Assembly: GCA_021106915.1 (NCBI GenBank) | Contig: JAIOTH010000033.1 | Span: 1-16,574 of the forward strand | Reading direction: 5' to 3' | DNA: 16,574 bases | From: a bacterium | Lineage (GTDB): Bacteria; Patescibacteriota; Patescibacteriia; UBA1558; S5-K13 | Part shown: positions 1-5,159 of the stretch, in pieces | Layout: the number at the start of each line of letters is the position of its first letter | How positions within the stretch are numbered: position 1 is the stretch's first letter | Position numbers and translations under genes: made by a program | The notes under the pieces: generated by a model | The model's input: only the letters and a program-made list of their open reading frames with translations | Told to the model about the DNA's origin: nothing | The model's database searches: none

Positions 1-43
1 AATAAACTCAATTTTATAAATATTTTTTTCATAATGTTAGCTC

Positions 44-91
44 ACCTCCCCTTTACTTCCCCTCCTTAACAAGGAGGGGATTGAGGGGTGG
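44..91. repeat. Palindromic intergenic repeat overlapping a gene 3' end
   Basis: A perfect 9-bp stem is visible: CCCCTCCTT (59-67), loop AAC, AAGGAGGGG (71-79). Outside it, CACCTCCCC on the left (44-52) imperfectly mirrors GAGGGGTGG on the right (83-91), making an imperfect palindrome of about 48 bp. It resembles the GC-rich dispersed palindromes scattered through many AT-rich bacterial genomes; that likeness is from memory. No T-run follows on either strand, so it is not a standard intrinsic terminator. It supplies the last codons and the stop of the thioredoxin-like gene. Confidence 0.75.
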
Positions 92-344
92 TTGATTTAA
101 TAATTTCCATTAATTTATCTTTTTTTACAATTCCATGTTCCCGAGCTACTTCTTGATTATTTTCATCTAAAAAAATAAAAGTTGGGACATGTTTAATATG
201 ATATTTTTCTCGCAATTCTTTATTTTTATCATAATCAAAATACTCAGTTTTTAATCCTGGAATTTCTTTTTCAATTTCTTGCCAAAGCGGTTTCATAATT
301 AAACACTCTGGACACCAATCCGCACCTATTTTTAATATTTTCAT
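66..344 (-). CDS. Thioredoxin-like protein (CPEC active site)
   Basis: A 92-residue thioredoxin-fold protein, probably cytoplasmic, since it has no signal peptide. The redox motif WCPEC lies at residues 10-14 and the cis-proline loop VPT at 53-55, as expected for dithiol-disulfide exchange. CPEC differs from the classical thioredoxin CGPC, so the in vivo role (disulfide reduction, glutaredoxin-like work or metal-linked redox) is open. Residues 84-92 (STTPQSPPC) are encoded by a palindromic repeat and are probably not ancestral. The start has no Shine-Dalgarno site; a 7-bp tandem array begins 6 bases upstream. It is the last minus-strand gene after the 245-residue membrane protein, 79 bases away, so co-transcription is possible but not shown. 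Family call is firm, substrate unknown. Confidence 0.85.
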   Translation of the reverse strand: MKILKIGADWCPECLIMKPLWQEIEKEIPGLKTEYFDYDKNKELREKYHIKHVPTFIFLDENNQEVAREHGIVKKDKLMEIIKSTTPQSPPC

Positions 345-349
345 AATTT

Positions 350-377
350 AGCTTTTAGCTTTTAGCTTTTAGCTTAT
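350..377. repeat. 7-bp tandem array, AGCTTTT x4
   Basis: Four consecutive 7-bp units start at 350, 357, 364 and 371; the first three are AGCTTTT and the last is AGCTTAT. The array sits just upstream of the thioredoxin-like start codon. The same period and core occur at 3881-3908. Confidence 0.85.
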
Positions 378-398
378 AGAATTTTACCTATGAGCTAA
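369..398. repeat. Imperfect inverted repeat between minus-strand genes
   Basis: TTAGCTTATAG (369-379) pairs with CTATGAGCTAA (388-398) with one mismatch, leaving an 8-base loop. It overlaps the end of the AGCTTTT array. There is no T-run beside it, so terminator activity is unlikely. Confidence 0.5.
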
Positions 399-423
399 TG
401 ACTAAAAAGCTAATTTTTTTAAT

Positions 424-1161
424 TTATTCTAATATCTCTTCACCTTCTGGAATAATATCTTCATCAGGATCTAAAATATCCAAATCATCTTCTTCTTCTA
501 AAGTAATATCATCTACTGAGCCTGAATCATCAATGCTAATATTTTGATCAATTAAATCTACTGTTTTAATGTTAGCTATAATTTTTTTCAAATCATCCCC
601 CAATCTAGTCAAAAGATCTTCATTAACTTTTTTATGTACACTATAAGCAAAAATATATTTTGAATTTTCACCAATTTTTTGAGCTGGATAATAAGATAAA
701 TTTTGAATATTTTTCCAAGCATCTTTTTCTATAAAACCAATATTAAAAACTGGCAACTCATCTGCAAAATAAAAATCAATTGAATTTGCCTTACCATCAT
801 CTCCAAAATTCAATTCTCTTTCCTTGCTTTGATAATCTTCCCAGGTAGCCGGTAAAAGCAAAGAAAATCCAAAATTTTCATTAGAATAGTCAATATCTTC
901 CTCAAAACTATTAGCATCTTCTTCAACATCATCTTTTAAATCACCATTTAATTTATTAATAGCATCTTGGGCTATTATCTCCAATCTTCCCATCTCAGAT
1001 ATCAAACTATTTATTCTTCTTTCTGATTTAAATAATTTTTCTTCTTTCTCTCTAACTAATTTATGTTGTCCATAAAAAATAATACCTCCCACTAAAATAG
1101 CAGTAACTGCTACTGAAGCGACTAACATCCATGGTTTTAAACTATTGTTTTCTGTTGACAT
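424..1161 (-). CDS. Membrane-anchored protein with PsbP-like domain, function unknown
   Basis: A 245-residue protein with one N-terminal membrane segment (about residues 11-30), then a charged, likely coiled-coil stretch (about 33-70). A globular part at about 90-200 begins YSNENFGFSLLLPATWEDY, which resembles the opening of PsbP/MOG1-like domains common in bacterial lipoproteins and anchored proteins. The last 40 residues are strongly acidic (Asp/Glu-rich, about 206-245). The predicted layout is N-terminus in the cytoplasm with the domain outside. It follows the ZIP transporter gene by 17 bases on the same strand, suggesting co-transcription. No catalytic motif is visible. The domain likeness is by eye and moderate; the anchored topology is clearer. 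Confidence 0.7.
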   Translation of the reverse strand: MSTENNSLKPWMLVASVAVTAILVGGIIFYGQHKLVREKEEKLFKSERRINSLISEMGRLEIIAQDAINKLNGDLKDDVEEDANSFEEDIDYSNENFGFSLLLPATWEDYQSKERELNFGDDGKANSIDFYFADELPVFNIGFIEKDAWKNIQNLSYYPAQKIGENSKYIFAYSVHKKVNEDLLTRLGDDLKKIIANIKTVDLIDQNISIDDSGSVDDITLEEEDDLDILDPDEDIIPEGEEILE

Positions 1162-1178
1162 ATTTTTTAAATTTATTA

Positions 1179-1916
1179 TTAATGAATAAAACTAACTCCA
1201 TATATTAATAAAATACCTAATATAAAAAATATAAAATGTATAATATTATTTTTAATGCTACAACCATGTTTTATCTCCGGAATCAAATCTGAACAAGCAA
1301 TATAGATAAAATTACCAGCAGCTAAAGGAACTAGAAAAGCAATATTAATATAATTAGATAAAAAATAAGCTAATAAAGCTCCTAAAATAATTGTGGAAGC
1401 AGAAATAAAATTAAAAATTAGAGCTTTCTTTTTACTCCAACCACCATGAATCAAAATACCAAAATCTCCTAATTCTTGAGGAATTTCATGAGCAGCAGCC
1501 GCAATCCAAGTGACAATACCCATTCTCATATCAACAATAAAAGCCCCAGCAATCGCCAAACCACCAATAAGATTATGAATGGCATCTGCTATTAAAATTA
1601 AATAAGTTACTGGTTGCTTATGTTCTGAAGGAACACGATGACAATGATGCCAATGAATAAATTGTTCTAATAAAAAAAATATTGAAAAACCAATTAAAAC
1701 CCAAATGAAAACCATCTGATTAGTTTTAAATTTTCCAATACTCTCTGGAATCATATGTAAAAAAGCTCCTCCTAAAAGAGCACCAGCAGACATAGCCACC
1801 AAAGGTAAAATTATTTTTCTAAGAGTAGCTTCTTTTAAAATTAAAGTAAACAAACCAACTAAAGCTATCAAACTCATGGCCACTGAACTTAAAATAATAA
1901 TTAAAAAAATATTCAT
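1179..1916 (-). CDS. ZIP family metal transporter
   Basis: A 245-residue polytopic protein of about eight membrane helices, the normal architecture for ZIP (ZupT/GufA-like) importers of zinc, iron or manganese. Signature metal-site residues are visible: HMIPE at 54-58, HNLIGGLAIAGAF at 114-126 (helix IV) and HEIPQELGDF at 143-152 (helix V). A His-rich loop (HWHHCHR, 88-94) between helices III and IV is typical of the family. DUF134 ends 15 bases upstream on the same strand, which links the transporter to the metal/redox genes. Direction (import) and metal are inferred from the family; nothing here fixes the metal. Confidence 0.92.
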   Translation of the reverse strand: MNIFLIIILSSVAMSLIALVGLFTLILKEATLRKIILPLVAMSAGALLGGAFLHMIPESIGKFKTNQMVFIWVLIGFSIFFLLEQFIHWHHCHRVPSEHKQPVTYLILIADAIHNLIGGLAIAGAFIVDMRMGIVTWIAAAAHEIPQELGDFGILIHGGWSKKKALIFNFISASTIILGALLAYFLSNYINIAFLVPLAAGNFIYIACSDLIPEIKHGCSIKNNIIHFIFFILGILLIYGVSFIH

Positions 1917-1931
1917 ATAAATTATTATACT

Positions 1932-2207
1932 CTATTTATCAATTTTAATTGCTTTACCATTTACTAAAGCCTCACTTATTTTCTGATAAGCTGAACTTAA
2001 AATCCTTTGAAAAGTACTTTGAGAAGTATTCATTTTCTGAGCAGATTCATTTTGATCTAAATTTTTTACATTTTTTAAACGCAAAGCTTCAATTTCTTCA
2101 TGACTTAAAGAAACTATTTCCAAATTTCTCATAGGAATACCACTAGGCTTGAAATAGTTAGCCTTAGCTCTGAATCTAATTTTTCTGCATAGTCTAGGTC
2201 TAGGCAT
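1932..2207 (-). CDS. DUF134 family predicted DNA-binding protein
   Basis: A 91-residue protein beginning MPRPRLCRKI, the characteristic opening of DUF134 proteins, which carry a sigma-70 region-4-like helix-turn-helix. Here the putative helix-turn-helix is at about residues 34-80, with SLSHEEIEALRL leading in and QKMNTSQSTFQRIL as the turn and recognition segment. Family length is about 90-130, so this is a short but complete member. DUF134 genes often lie beside NifX/NifB-type genes, as here, and a role in controlling its own cluster is plausible but unproven. A palindrome and a TAATTTC array lie just upstream. No Shine-Dalgarno site precedes the ATG. Confidence 0.88.
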   Translation of the reverse strand: MPRPRLCRKIRFRAKANYFKPSGIPMRNLEIVSLSHEEIEALRLKNVKNLDQNESAQKMNTSQSTFQRILSSAYQKISEALVNGKAIKIDK

Positions 2208-2221
2208 AATTTTTGAATGAT

Positions 2222-2242
2222 TAATTTCTAATTTCTAATTTC
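2222..2242. repeat. 7-bp tandem array, TAATTTC x3
   Basis: Three exact TAATTTC units start at 2222, 2229 and 2236, directly beside a palindromic repeat. This is a third intergenic array with the same 7-bp period as those at 350-377 and 3881-3908, but with another core. Confidence 0.75.
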
Positions 2243-2246
2243 AATT

Positions 2247-2266
2247 CCTGCCTGCCAGTAGGCGGG
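2247..2266. repeat. Palindromic repeat, CCTGCCT family
   Basis: CCTGCCT (2247-2253) pairs with AGGCGGG (2260-2266) with one G-T pair and a 6-base loop. It is GC-rich in an AT-rich gap and related to the palindromes at 8546-8569 and 8646-8675. It lies between the NifX-like gene and the DUF134 gene and could act as an RNA hairpin within the transcript. Confidence 0.75.
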
Positions 2267-2292
2267 TAAATTCGAATTTTTAATTCTCAAAT

Positions 2293-2589
2293 TTAACCCA
2301 AATAATCTTCAATAATACCATTAGCTAATATATATTCTATATTTCTATCTTCTAAAGCTCCTTGCATATTATTTCCAATTTTACCAGCAATTAATTTATT
2401 TACATTCTTTTGTTCTAACATTTTAGCTACACTAAAACCAGCTCCTCCGCCACCTTGAGCAAAAGGATTTTTTAATGCCTCTAATATTTCATTTTTTTCA
2501 CCAAGTAATAAATAATAAGGAGCTCGACCACCTTGATCGGAAATTTCCCCTTGAAAATCTTTACTTGTAGATGCAATTGCTGTAATCAT
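2293..2589 (-). CDS. NifX/NifB-type dinitrogenase iron-molybdenum cofactor-like protein
   Basis: A 98-residue single-domain protein of the NifX/NafY/NifB C-terminal family (RNase H-like fold). Visible features are the opening MITAIAST, the segment ISDQGGRAPYYLL, the Gly-rich stretch QGGGGAGFSVAKML (about 45-58) and KLIAGKIGNNMQGAL. Short stand-alone members are widespread in organisms that do not fix nitrogen, and are thought to bind metal clusters or small anions; their exact role is not settled. No nitrogenase gene is present here. Its start is 12 bases after the second permease gene ends, so the two are very likely co-transcribed. Family call firm, function inferred only as metal/cofactor handling. 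Confidence 0.88.
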   Translation of the reverse strand: MITAIASTSKDFQGEISDQGGRAPYYLLLGEKNEILEALKNPFAQGGGGAGFSVAKMLEQKNVNKLIAGKIGNNMQGALEDRNIEYILANGIIEDYLG

Positions 2590-2601
2590 ATAATTTTAGA
2601 A

Positions 2602-3114
2602 TTAATTTTTAATAAATTTATCAATTATTATTCCATTAATAACGGAAAAAATAATCATTAAAGCTGTCATTAATATAACAAATTTTAAAGAAAAATAATA
2701 GGCTATCATTGGGATAAATGGTAATTTTATAGCCCGGTTATAAAGAAAAATACTGATTAATCCATTTTTAAATCCTTGTTCTTTTAAATCAGCTAAGAAT
2801 GGATACCAAGCATAAATCGGACCTGATGATAAAATACCTAAAATAACAATCAAAAAATATTTTTTCCAAGTAACTTTTCCTATTAAATATTGTTTAATCT
2901 TTTTATTACTTAAAATATAATTAAAAATAAAAATCAAAATAAAAGCTCCTAATATGCTAGGTAAAATTTTAATAGCTAAAATAACAAATCTATTCAAGCT
3001 ACTCATAAAAAATAACGGATTAAAAGCTAATATAAATAAATAAACTAAAATTACTAAGCTCAAAAATTTTAAGCTAGAATGTAAATCATCAAATTTTTGC
3101 TTTATTTTTTTCAT
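2602..3114 (-). CDS. Permease subunit, C-terminal half (DUF318/ArsP-like)
   Basis: A hydrophobic protein of 170 residues from the ATG at 3114; a TTG one codon earlier is possible. It has four to five membrane helices (about 16-35, 45-68, 83-102 and a hydrophobic stretch 118-165). The loop SGPIYAWYPFLADLKEQG is the clearest motif. With the upstream gene it adds up to about 310 residues, the size of a one-piece predicted permease of the DUF318/ArsP_1 group. The ATG overlaps the partner's stop as TGATG, which implies translational coupling and a joint product. The family assignment is from membrane pattern and motif likeness, and the substrate is unknown. The context (NifX-like, ZIP, DUF5320) hints at metal or sulfur/arsenic-type solutes. 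Confidence 0.65.
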   Translation of the reverse strand: MKKIKQKFDDLHSSLKFLSLVILVYLFILAFNPLFFMSSLNRFVILAIKILPSILGAFILIFIFNYILSNKKIKQYLIGKVTWKKYFLIVILGILSSGPIYAWYPFLADLKEQGFKNGLISIFLYNRAIKLPFIPMIAYYFSLKFVILMTALMIIFSVINGIIIDKFIKN

Positions 3115-3530
3115 CAACTTAAAATTAATTGTATTATCAAACCAATTAAAATAGCACTAATAAAACTTAAAACATTTCTTAATATAGCAAACTTCTTGCC
3201 TAGCATCATAGTTTCCGCTGGTAATTGAACCAAACCCACTGTCACCCAAGACAAAATAAAGGCTGTAATAGCTGCTAAACTAACACCTAAGCCCATAAAT
3301 TTATTAGCTAAAATATAAGATGTAATTGGATTACCAGCTGCTAAACTACCAAATATAGCTCCTAAAAAAGAGTCTACTAAAATATTATATTGAAATAATT
3401 TAACAATCCAATTTGATTTTAACAAAGGATTTAATAAAGAAATTAATAAAATAACACCCATTACTAAAGGTAAGGTAGTTATTATAATTTTTCTTGTTTG
3501 TTTCCAAATTTGTAAAAACTTATTATTCAT
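3114..3530 (-). CDS. Permease subunit, N-terminal half (DUF318/ArsP-like)
   Basis: A hydrophobic protein of 138 residues with about four membrane helices (roughly 16-36, 48-70, 78-100 and 115-137). The motif GSLAAGNPITSYILANKF (61-78) and VQLPAETMMLGKKF (101-114) look like conserved polar turns inside helices. It ends in UGA, overlapping the partner's ATG by one base (TGATG). The pair looks like a permease encoded as two half-size subunits rather than a fresh frameshift, because both pieces have clean ends. It begins 59 bases after the DUF5320 gene, beyond an intrinsic terminator, so its transcription depends on readthrough or on an undetected promoter. Permease call moderate, substrate unknown. 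Confidence 0.68.
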   Translation of the reverse strand: MNNKFLQIWKQTRKIIITTLPLVMGVILLISLLNPLLKSNWIVKLFQYNILVDSFLGAIFGSLAAGNPITSYILANKFMGLGVSLAAITAFILSWVTVGLVQLPAETMMLGKKFAILRNVLSFISAILIGLIIQLILS

Positions 3531-3544
3531 AATATTTAAATCTT

Positions 3545-3580
3545 CAAAAAAGAAAGCAGTGACAAAATCACTGCCTTCTT
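3545..3580 (-). terminator. Intrinsic terminator after the DUF5320 gene
   Basis: In minus-strand sense the right arm AAGAAGGCAGTGA (3580-3568), a 5-base loop and TCACTGCTTTCTT (3562-3550) form a 13-bp stem with one A-C mismatch, followed by a T-run (3551-3546). It lies 9 bases past the DUF5320 stop and before the permease pair. It probably limits expression of the downstream genes. Confidence 0.85.
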
Positions 3581-3589
3581 AATTAACTT

Positions 3590-3856
3590 CTATTTAGATT
3601 CTTTTAATTCCTCTTCTACAGCCTTTAATTCAGCTTTCAAGTCTTCTTGATAAGATTTTAAATCCTCGACCTCTTCTTTTTGAGAAAAAAATCTTCGAAA
3701 TCCAAAACCTCTTCCCAGACATCTACCTCGTCCAAAACCTCGACCAATTCCCCGTCCGCTTTGACTCGGTGAAACAGATCCACCAGAACAGTTTCCCATT
3801 CCCCTTCCGGTTTGTGGACCTTCTCCTCCTGGTCCTTTTCCATTAAAATTTGGCAT
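3590..3856 (-). CDS. DUF5320 family Gly-rich small protein
   Basis: An 88-residue protein opening MPNFNGKGPGGEGPQTGRGM, the hallmark N-terminus of DUF5320 proteins. The first about 55 residues are Gly/Arg-rich with two cysteines, NCSGG (23) and RCLG (46). The last 30 (EEVEDLKSYQEDLKAELKAVEEELKESK) form a charged coiled coil that could drive oligomerisation. Family function is not established; members commonly sit beside NifX/NifB-type, Mrp-type ATPase and DUF134 genes, and metal-cluster handling is often guessed. It is the first gene after a strong promoter and is followed at once by a terminator, suggesting it is the most abundant product of the cluster. TAG stop; no Shine-Dalgarno site visible. 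Confidence 0.85.
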   Translation of the reverse strand: MPNFNGKGPGGEGPQTGRGMGNCSGGSVSPSQSGRGIGRGFGRGRCLGRGFGFRRFFSQKEEVEDLKSYQEDLKAELKAVEEELKESK

Positions 3857-3880
3857 AATTTTGTTAGTTAATTATTAATT

Positions 3881-3908
3881 AGCTTATAGCTTATAGCTTA
3901 TAGCTATA
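3881..3908. repeat. 7-bp tandem array, AGCTTAT x4, in the leader of the metal cluster
   Basis: Units start at 3881, 3888, 3895 and 3902; the first three are AGCTTAT and the last is AGCTATA. The predicted transcription start (about 3907) falls inside it, so the array forms the 5' leader of the DUF5320 transcript. It shares core and period with the array at 350-377. Confidence 0.85.
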
Positions 3909-3913
3909 TTATA

Positions 3914-3942
3914 AGTATATACCCATAACTATATTTTGTCAA
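3914..3942 (-). promoter_or_regulatory. Sigma-70-type promoter of the DUF5320/permease/metal cluster
   Basis: On the minus strand TTGACA (3942-3937) is followed by a 17-base spacer and TATACT (3919-3914). The -35 matches consensus fully and the -10 at five of six positions, with ideal spacing. The predicted start is near 3907, giving a leader of about 50 bases to the ATG at 3856. Confidence 0.72.
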
Positions 3943-4005
3943 CCCAGCCCTCACCCTTCAACAAAAAAAAATAATACTAAATAAAGACTTTAATGAGGGC
4001 TGGGT
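3942..4005. repeat. Long-loop inverted repeat, 12-bp arms
   Basis: ACCCAGCCCTCA (3942-3953) and TGAGGGCTGGGT (3994-4005) are perfect inverted arms around a 40-base AT-rich loop with a run of nine A (3962-3970 plus neighbours). The left arm touches the -35 box of the DUF5320 promoter. In minus sense it follows the aldolase gene, so it may aid termination, act as an operator, or be a small mobile palindrome. The rest of 3857-4084 holds the promoter, the array and the direct repeat listed below. Confidence 0.65.
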
Positions 4006-4030
4006 CAACCCTTTTTTATAACCATCACTC

Positions 4031-4081
4031 ACTTTAAAAATAAAAAATCATCTAAGTAATATAAATGACTTTAAAAATAAA
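4031..4081. repeat. 14-bp direct repeat downstream of the aldolase gene
   Basis: ACTTTAAAAATAAA occurs exactly at 4031-4044 and again at 4068-4081, 37 bases apart, in the gap after the aldolase stop. The sequence is of low complexity, so chance duplication in AT-rich DNA cannot be excluded. Confidence 0.5.
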
Positions 4082-4084
4082 TAA

Positions 4085-4996
4085 CTAAAACTTTTTTAAG
4101 ACCTGCTTTATCTCTTTTCTTTCTACCACTAAGTCATAAATTGCCTTACAAAACTTAATAGCTTCCTTTAATTCTTTTTGATGAATATTCCGACCAGTGG
4201 CACTGCCCATGGCCCCAAATTCTAACTGATAATTTAATCTTTTTAAAAATTCTTTAGAACTAACTGATTTTCCACCAGAAAAAATCACCTTTGTCCGTCC
4301 AGCAGATTGAATAACTTCTTTAATTGCTTGATGACTAGGTTTTCCTTTTAAATCTGGATAAATAACTTTTACAAAATCTGCTCCCAAACAAGAAGCCACT
4401 CCTGTAGCTCCAGCTATTAAATGAGCATCTTTTTCAACTTTAATTGCTTTACCTCGCGGATAAACCCATAAAACTACTACTAAAGCCTCCTGATGAGCAT
4501 CATGAATTATTTTAGCAGCCTCTACTAACATTTCAGCCTCATATTCACTACCTAAATAAATCGTATAACCAACTCCTAAAATATTTAATCTATTATGTTT
4601 TTTTAAAAAAATAATATCTTCTATTTCTACAAATTGCTTACTCACTGGATCATCTTGATTTTTTTTTACTAAATTAGTTTTACCATTTAATTTAATTAAA
4701 TAAGGAATATTTTTATAATCCATTCCATACCTAGAAATTAATCCTAATTGGGTAGCAAAAACTCCTATCTTAGATTGAGAAGCTATCTTAAACAAATGCT
4801 CTGGATCAGCATCAGAATCATCTATACCCTTACCATAAAAATCATCATTTAAATGCTCTATTTTTTGATCACCAGCAAAAAGCATTAAGCGACCACTATT
4901 ATGAGTAATCTTTAAATAATTGTTTTGATATTCCTTTCTTTTAGTTGACGGTACGTCTAAGGGAATTATAATTTTATTTCTTTTAATTTTGTTCAT
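4085..4996 (-). CDS. Class I fructose-bisphosphate aldolase, archaeal/DhnA type
   Basis: A 303-residue TIM-barrel aldolase of the DhnA/FbaB family, which cleaves fructose 1,6-bisphosphate to glyceraldehyde 3-phosphate and dihydroxyacetone phosphate through a Schiff base. The likely Schiff-base lysine is Lys210 in ADFVKVIYP. Also visible are the AGDQK segment (41-45), WVYPRG (177-182), the phosphate-binding FSGG (239-242) and GSATGRN (264-270). Length fits the family (about 260-310) with a modest N-terminal extension. It lies downstream of gpmI, so both serve the glycolysis/gluconeogenesis axis. A repeat-filled gap of 163 bases with its own possible promoter separates them. Related DhnA-family enzymes act on other aldol substrates, so the exact reaction is inferred. 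No Shine-Dalgarno site; leader is A-rich. Confidence 0.85.
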   Translation of the reverse strand: MNKIKRNKIIIPLDVPSTKRKEYQNNYLKITHNSGRLMLFAGDQKIEHLNDDFYGKGIDDSDADPEHLFKIASQSKIGVFATQLGLISRYGMDYKNIPYLIKLNGKTNLVKKNQDDPVSKQFVEIEDIIFLKKHNRLNILGVGYTIYLGSEYEAEMLVEAAKIIHDAHQEALVVVLWVYPRGKAIKVEKDAHLIAGATGVASCLGADFVKVIYPDLKGKPSHQAIKEVIQSAGRTKVIFSGGKSVSSKEFLKRLNYQLEFGAMGSATGRNIHQKELKEAIKFCKAIYDLVVERKEIKQVLKKF

Positions 4997-5018
4997 TTTT
5001 TATTTTATTTTTATTTAT

Positions 5019-5098
5019 TGTCATTCCGAGCTTGCTCCGGAATCTCGAGATCCTGAATCAAGTTCAGGATGACGTAGTCCAACAAGCTCAGGATGACA
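5019..5098. repeat. Mosaic palindromic repeat (GTCATTCC ... GGATGACA type)
   Basis: An 80-bp element begins TGTCATTCCGAG and ends CTCAGGATGACA, its ends being imperfect inverted copies. Inside are two hairpins: ATTCCGAG/CTCCGGAAT (5023-5043, one bulge) and ATCCTGAA/TTCAGGAT (5050-5070, perfect, 5-base loop). The GGATGAC end is present twice (5067-5073, 5091-5097), suggesting a partial duplication. Similar GTCATTCC palindromes are widely dispersed in several bacterial groups. It is much more GC-rich than its surroundings and lies in the presumed leader of the aldolase gene. Confidence 0.8.
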
Positions 5099-5148
5099 TT
5101 ATCTAATTTCTTGTATTTCCTAATCCCTAAAACCTAGCGACTAATTCA

Positions 5149-5157
5149 ATTATAACA
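5149..5157 (-). promoter_or_regulatory. Possible extended -10 promoter for the aldolase gene
   Basis: On the minus strand TGTTATAAT (5157-5149) is an extended -10 element with a full TATAAT, placed just after the gpmI stop. No good -35 is seen. It would give a leader of about 145 bases that contains the palindromic repeat. In AT-rich DNA such matches arise by chance, hence the modest confidence. Confidence 0.4.
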
Positions 5158-5159
5158 TT

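Noticed and set aside
2293..2589. NifX-like gene as evidence of nitrogen fixation
   Set aside because: Stand-alone short members are common in non-fixing organisms and no nitrogenase gene is in the window.
3111..3117. Possible recoding of UGA as glycine, as in some Patescibacteria
   Set aside because: UGA acts as the stop of the first permease gene right at the next start, and all clear proteins are full length without reading through UGA.
2602..3530. Permease pair as a frameshifted pseudogene
   Set aside because: Both parts have full membrane segments, proper ends and a TGATG coupling overlap, so two functional genes are more likely.
3658..3843. 61-residue minus-strand frame overlapping the DUF5320 gene
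   Set aside because: The other frame carries the diagnostic DUF5320 N-terminus and coiled coil; this one is a shifted-frame shadow.
350..3908. Short repeated units that might be read as a CRISPR array
   Set aside because: Units are 7 bp with no spacers and only three or four copies; no cas gene is nearby.
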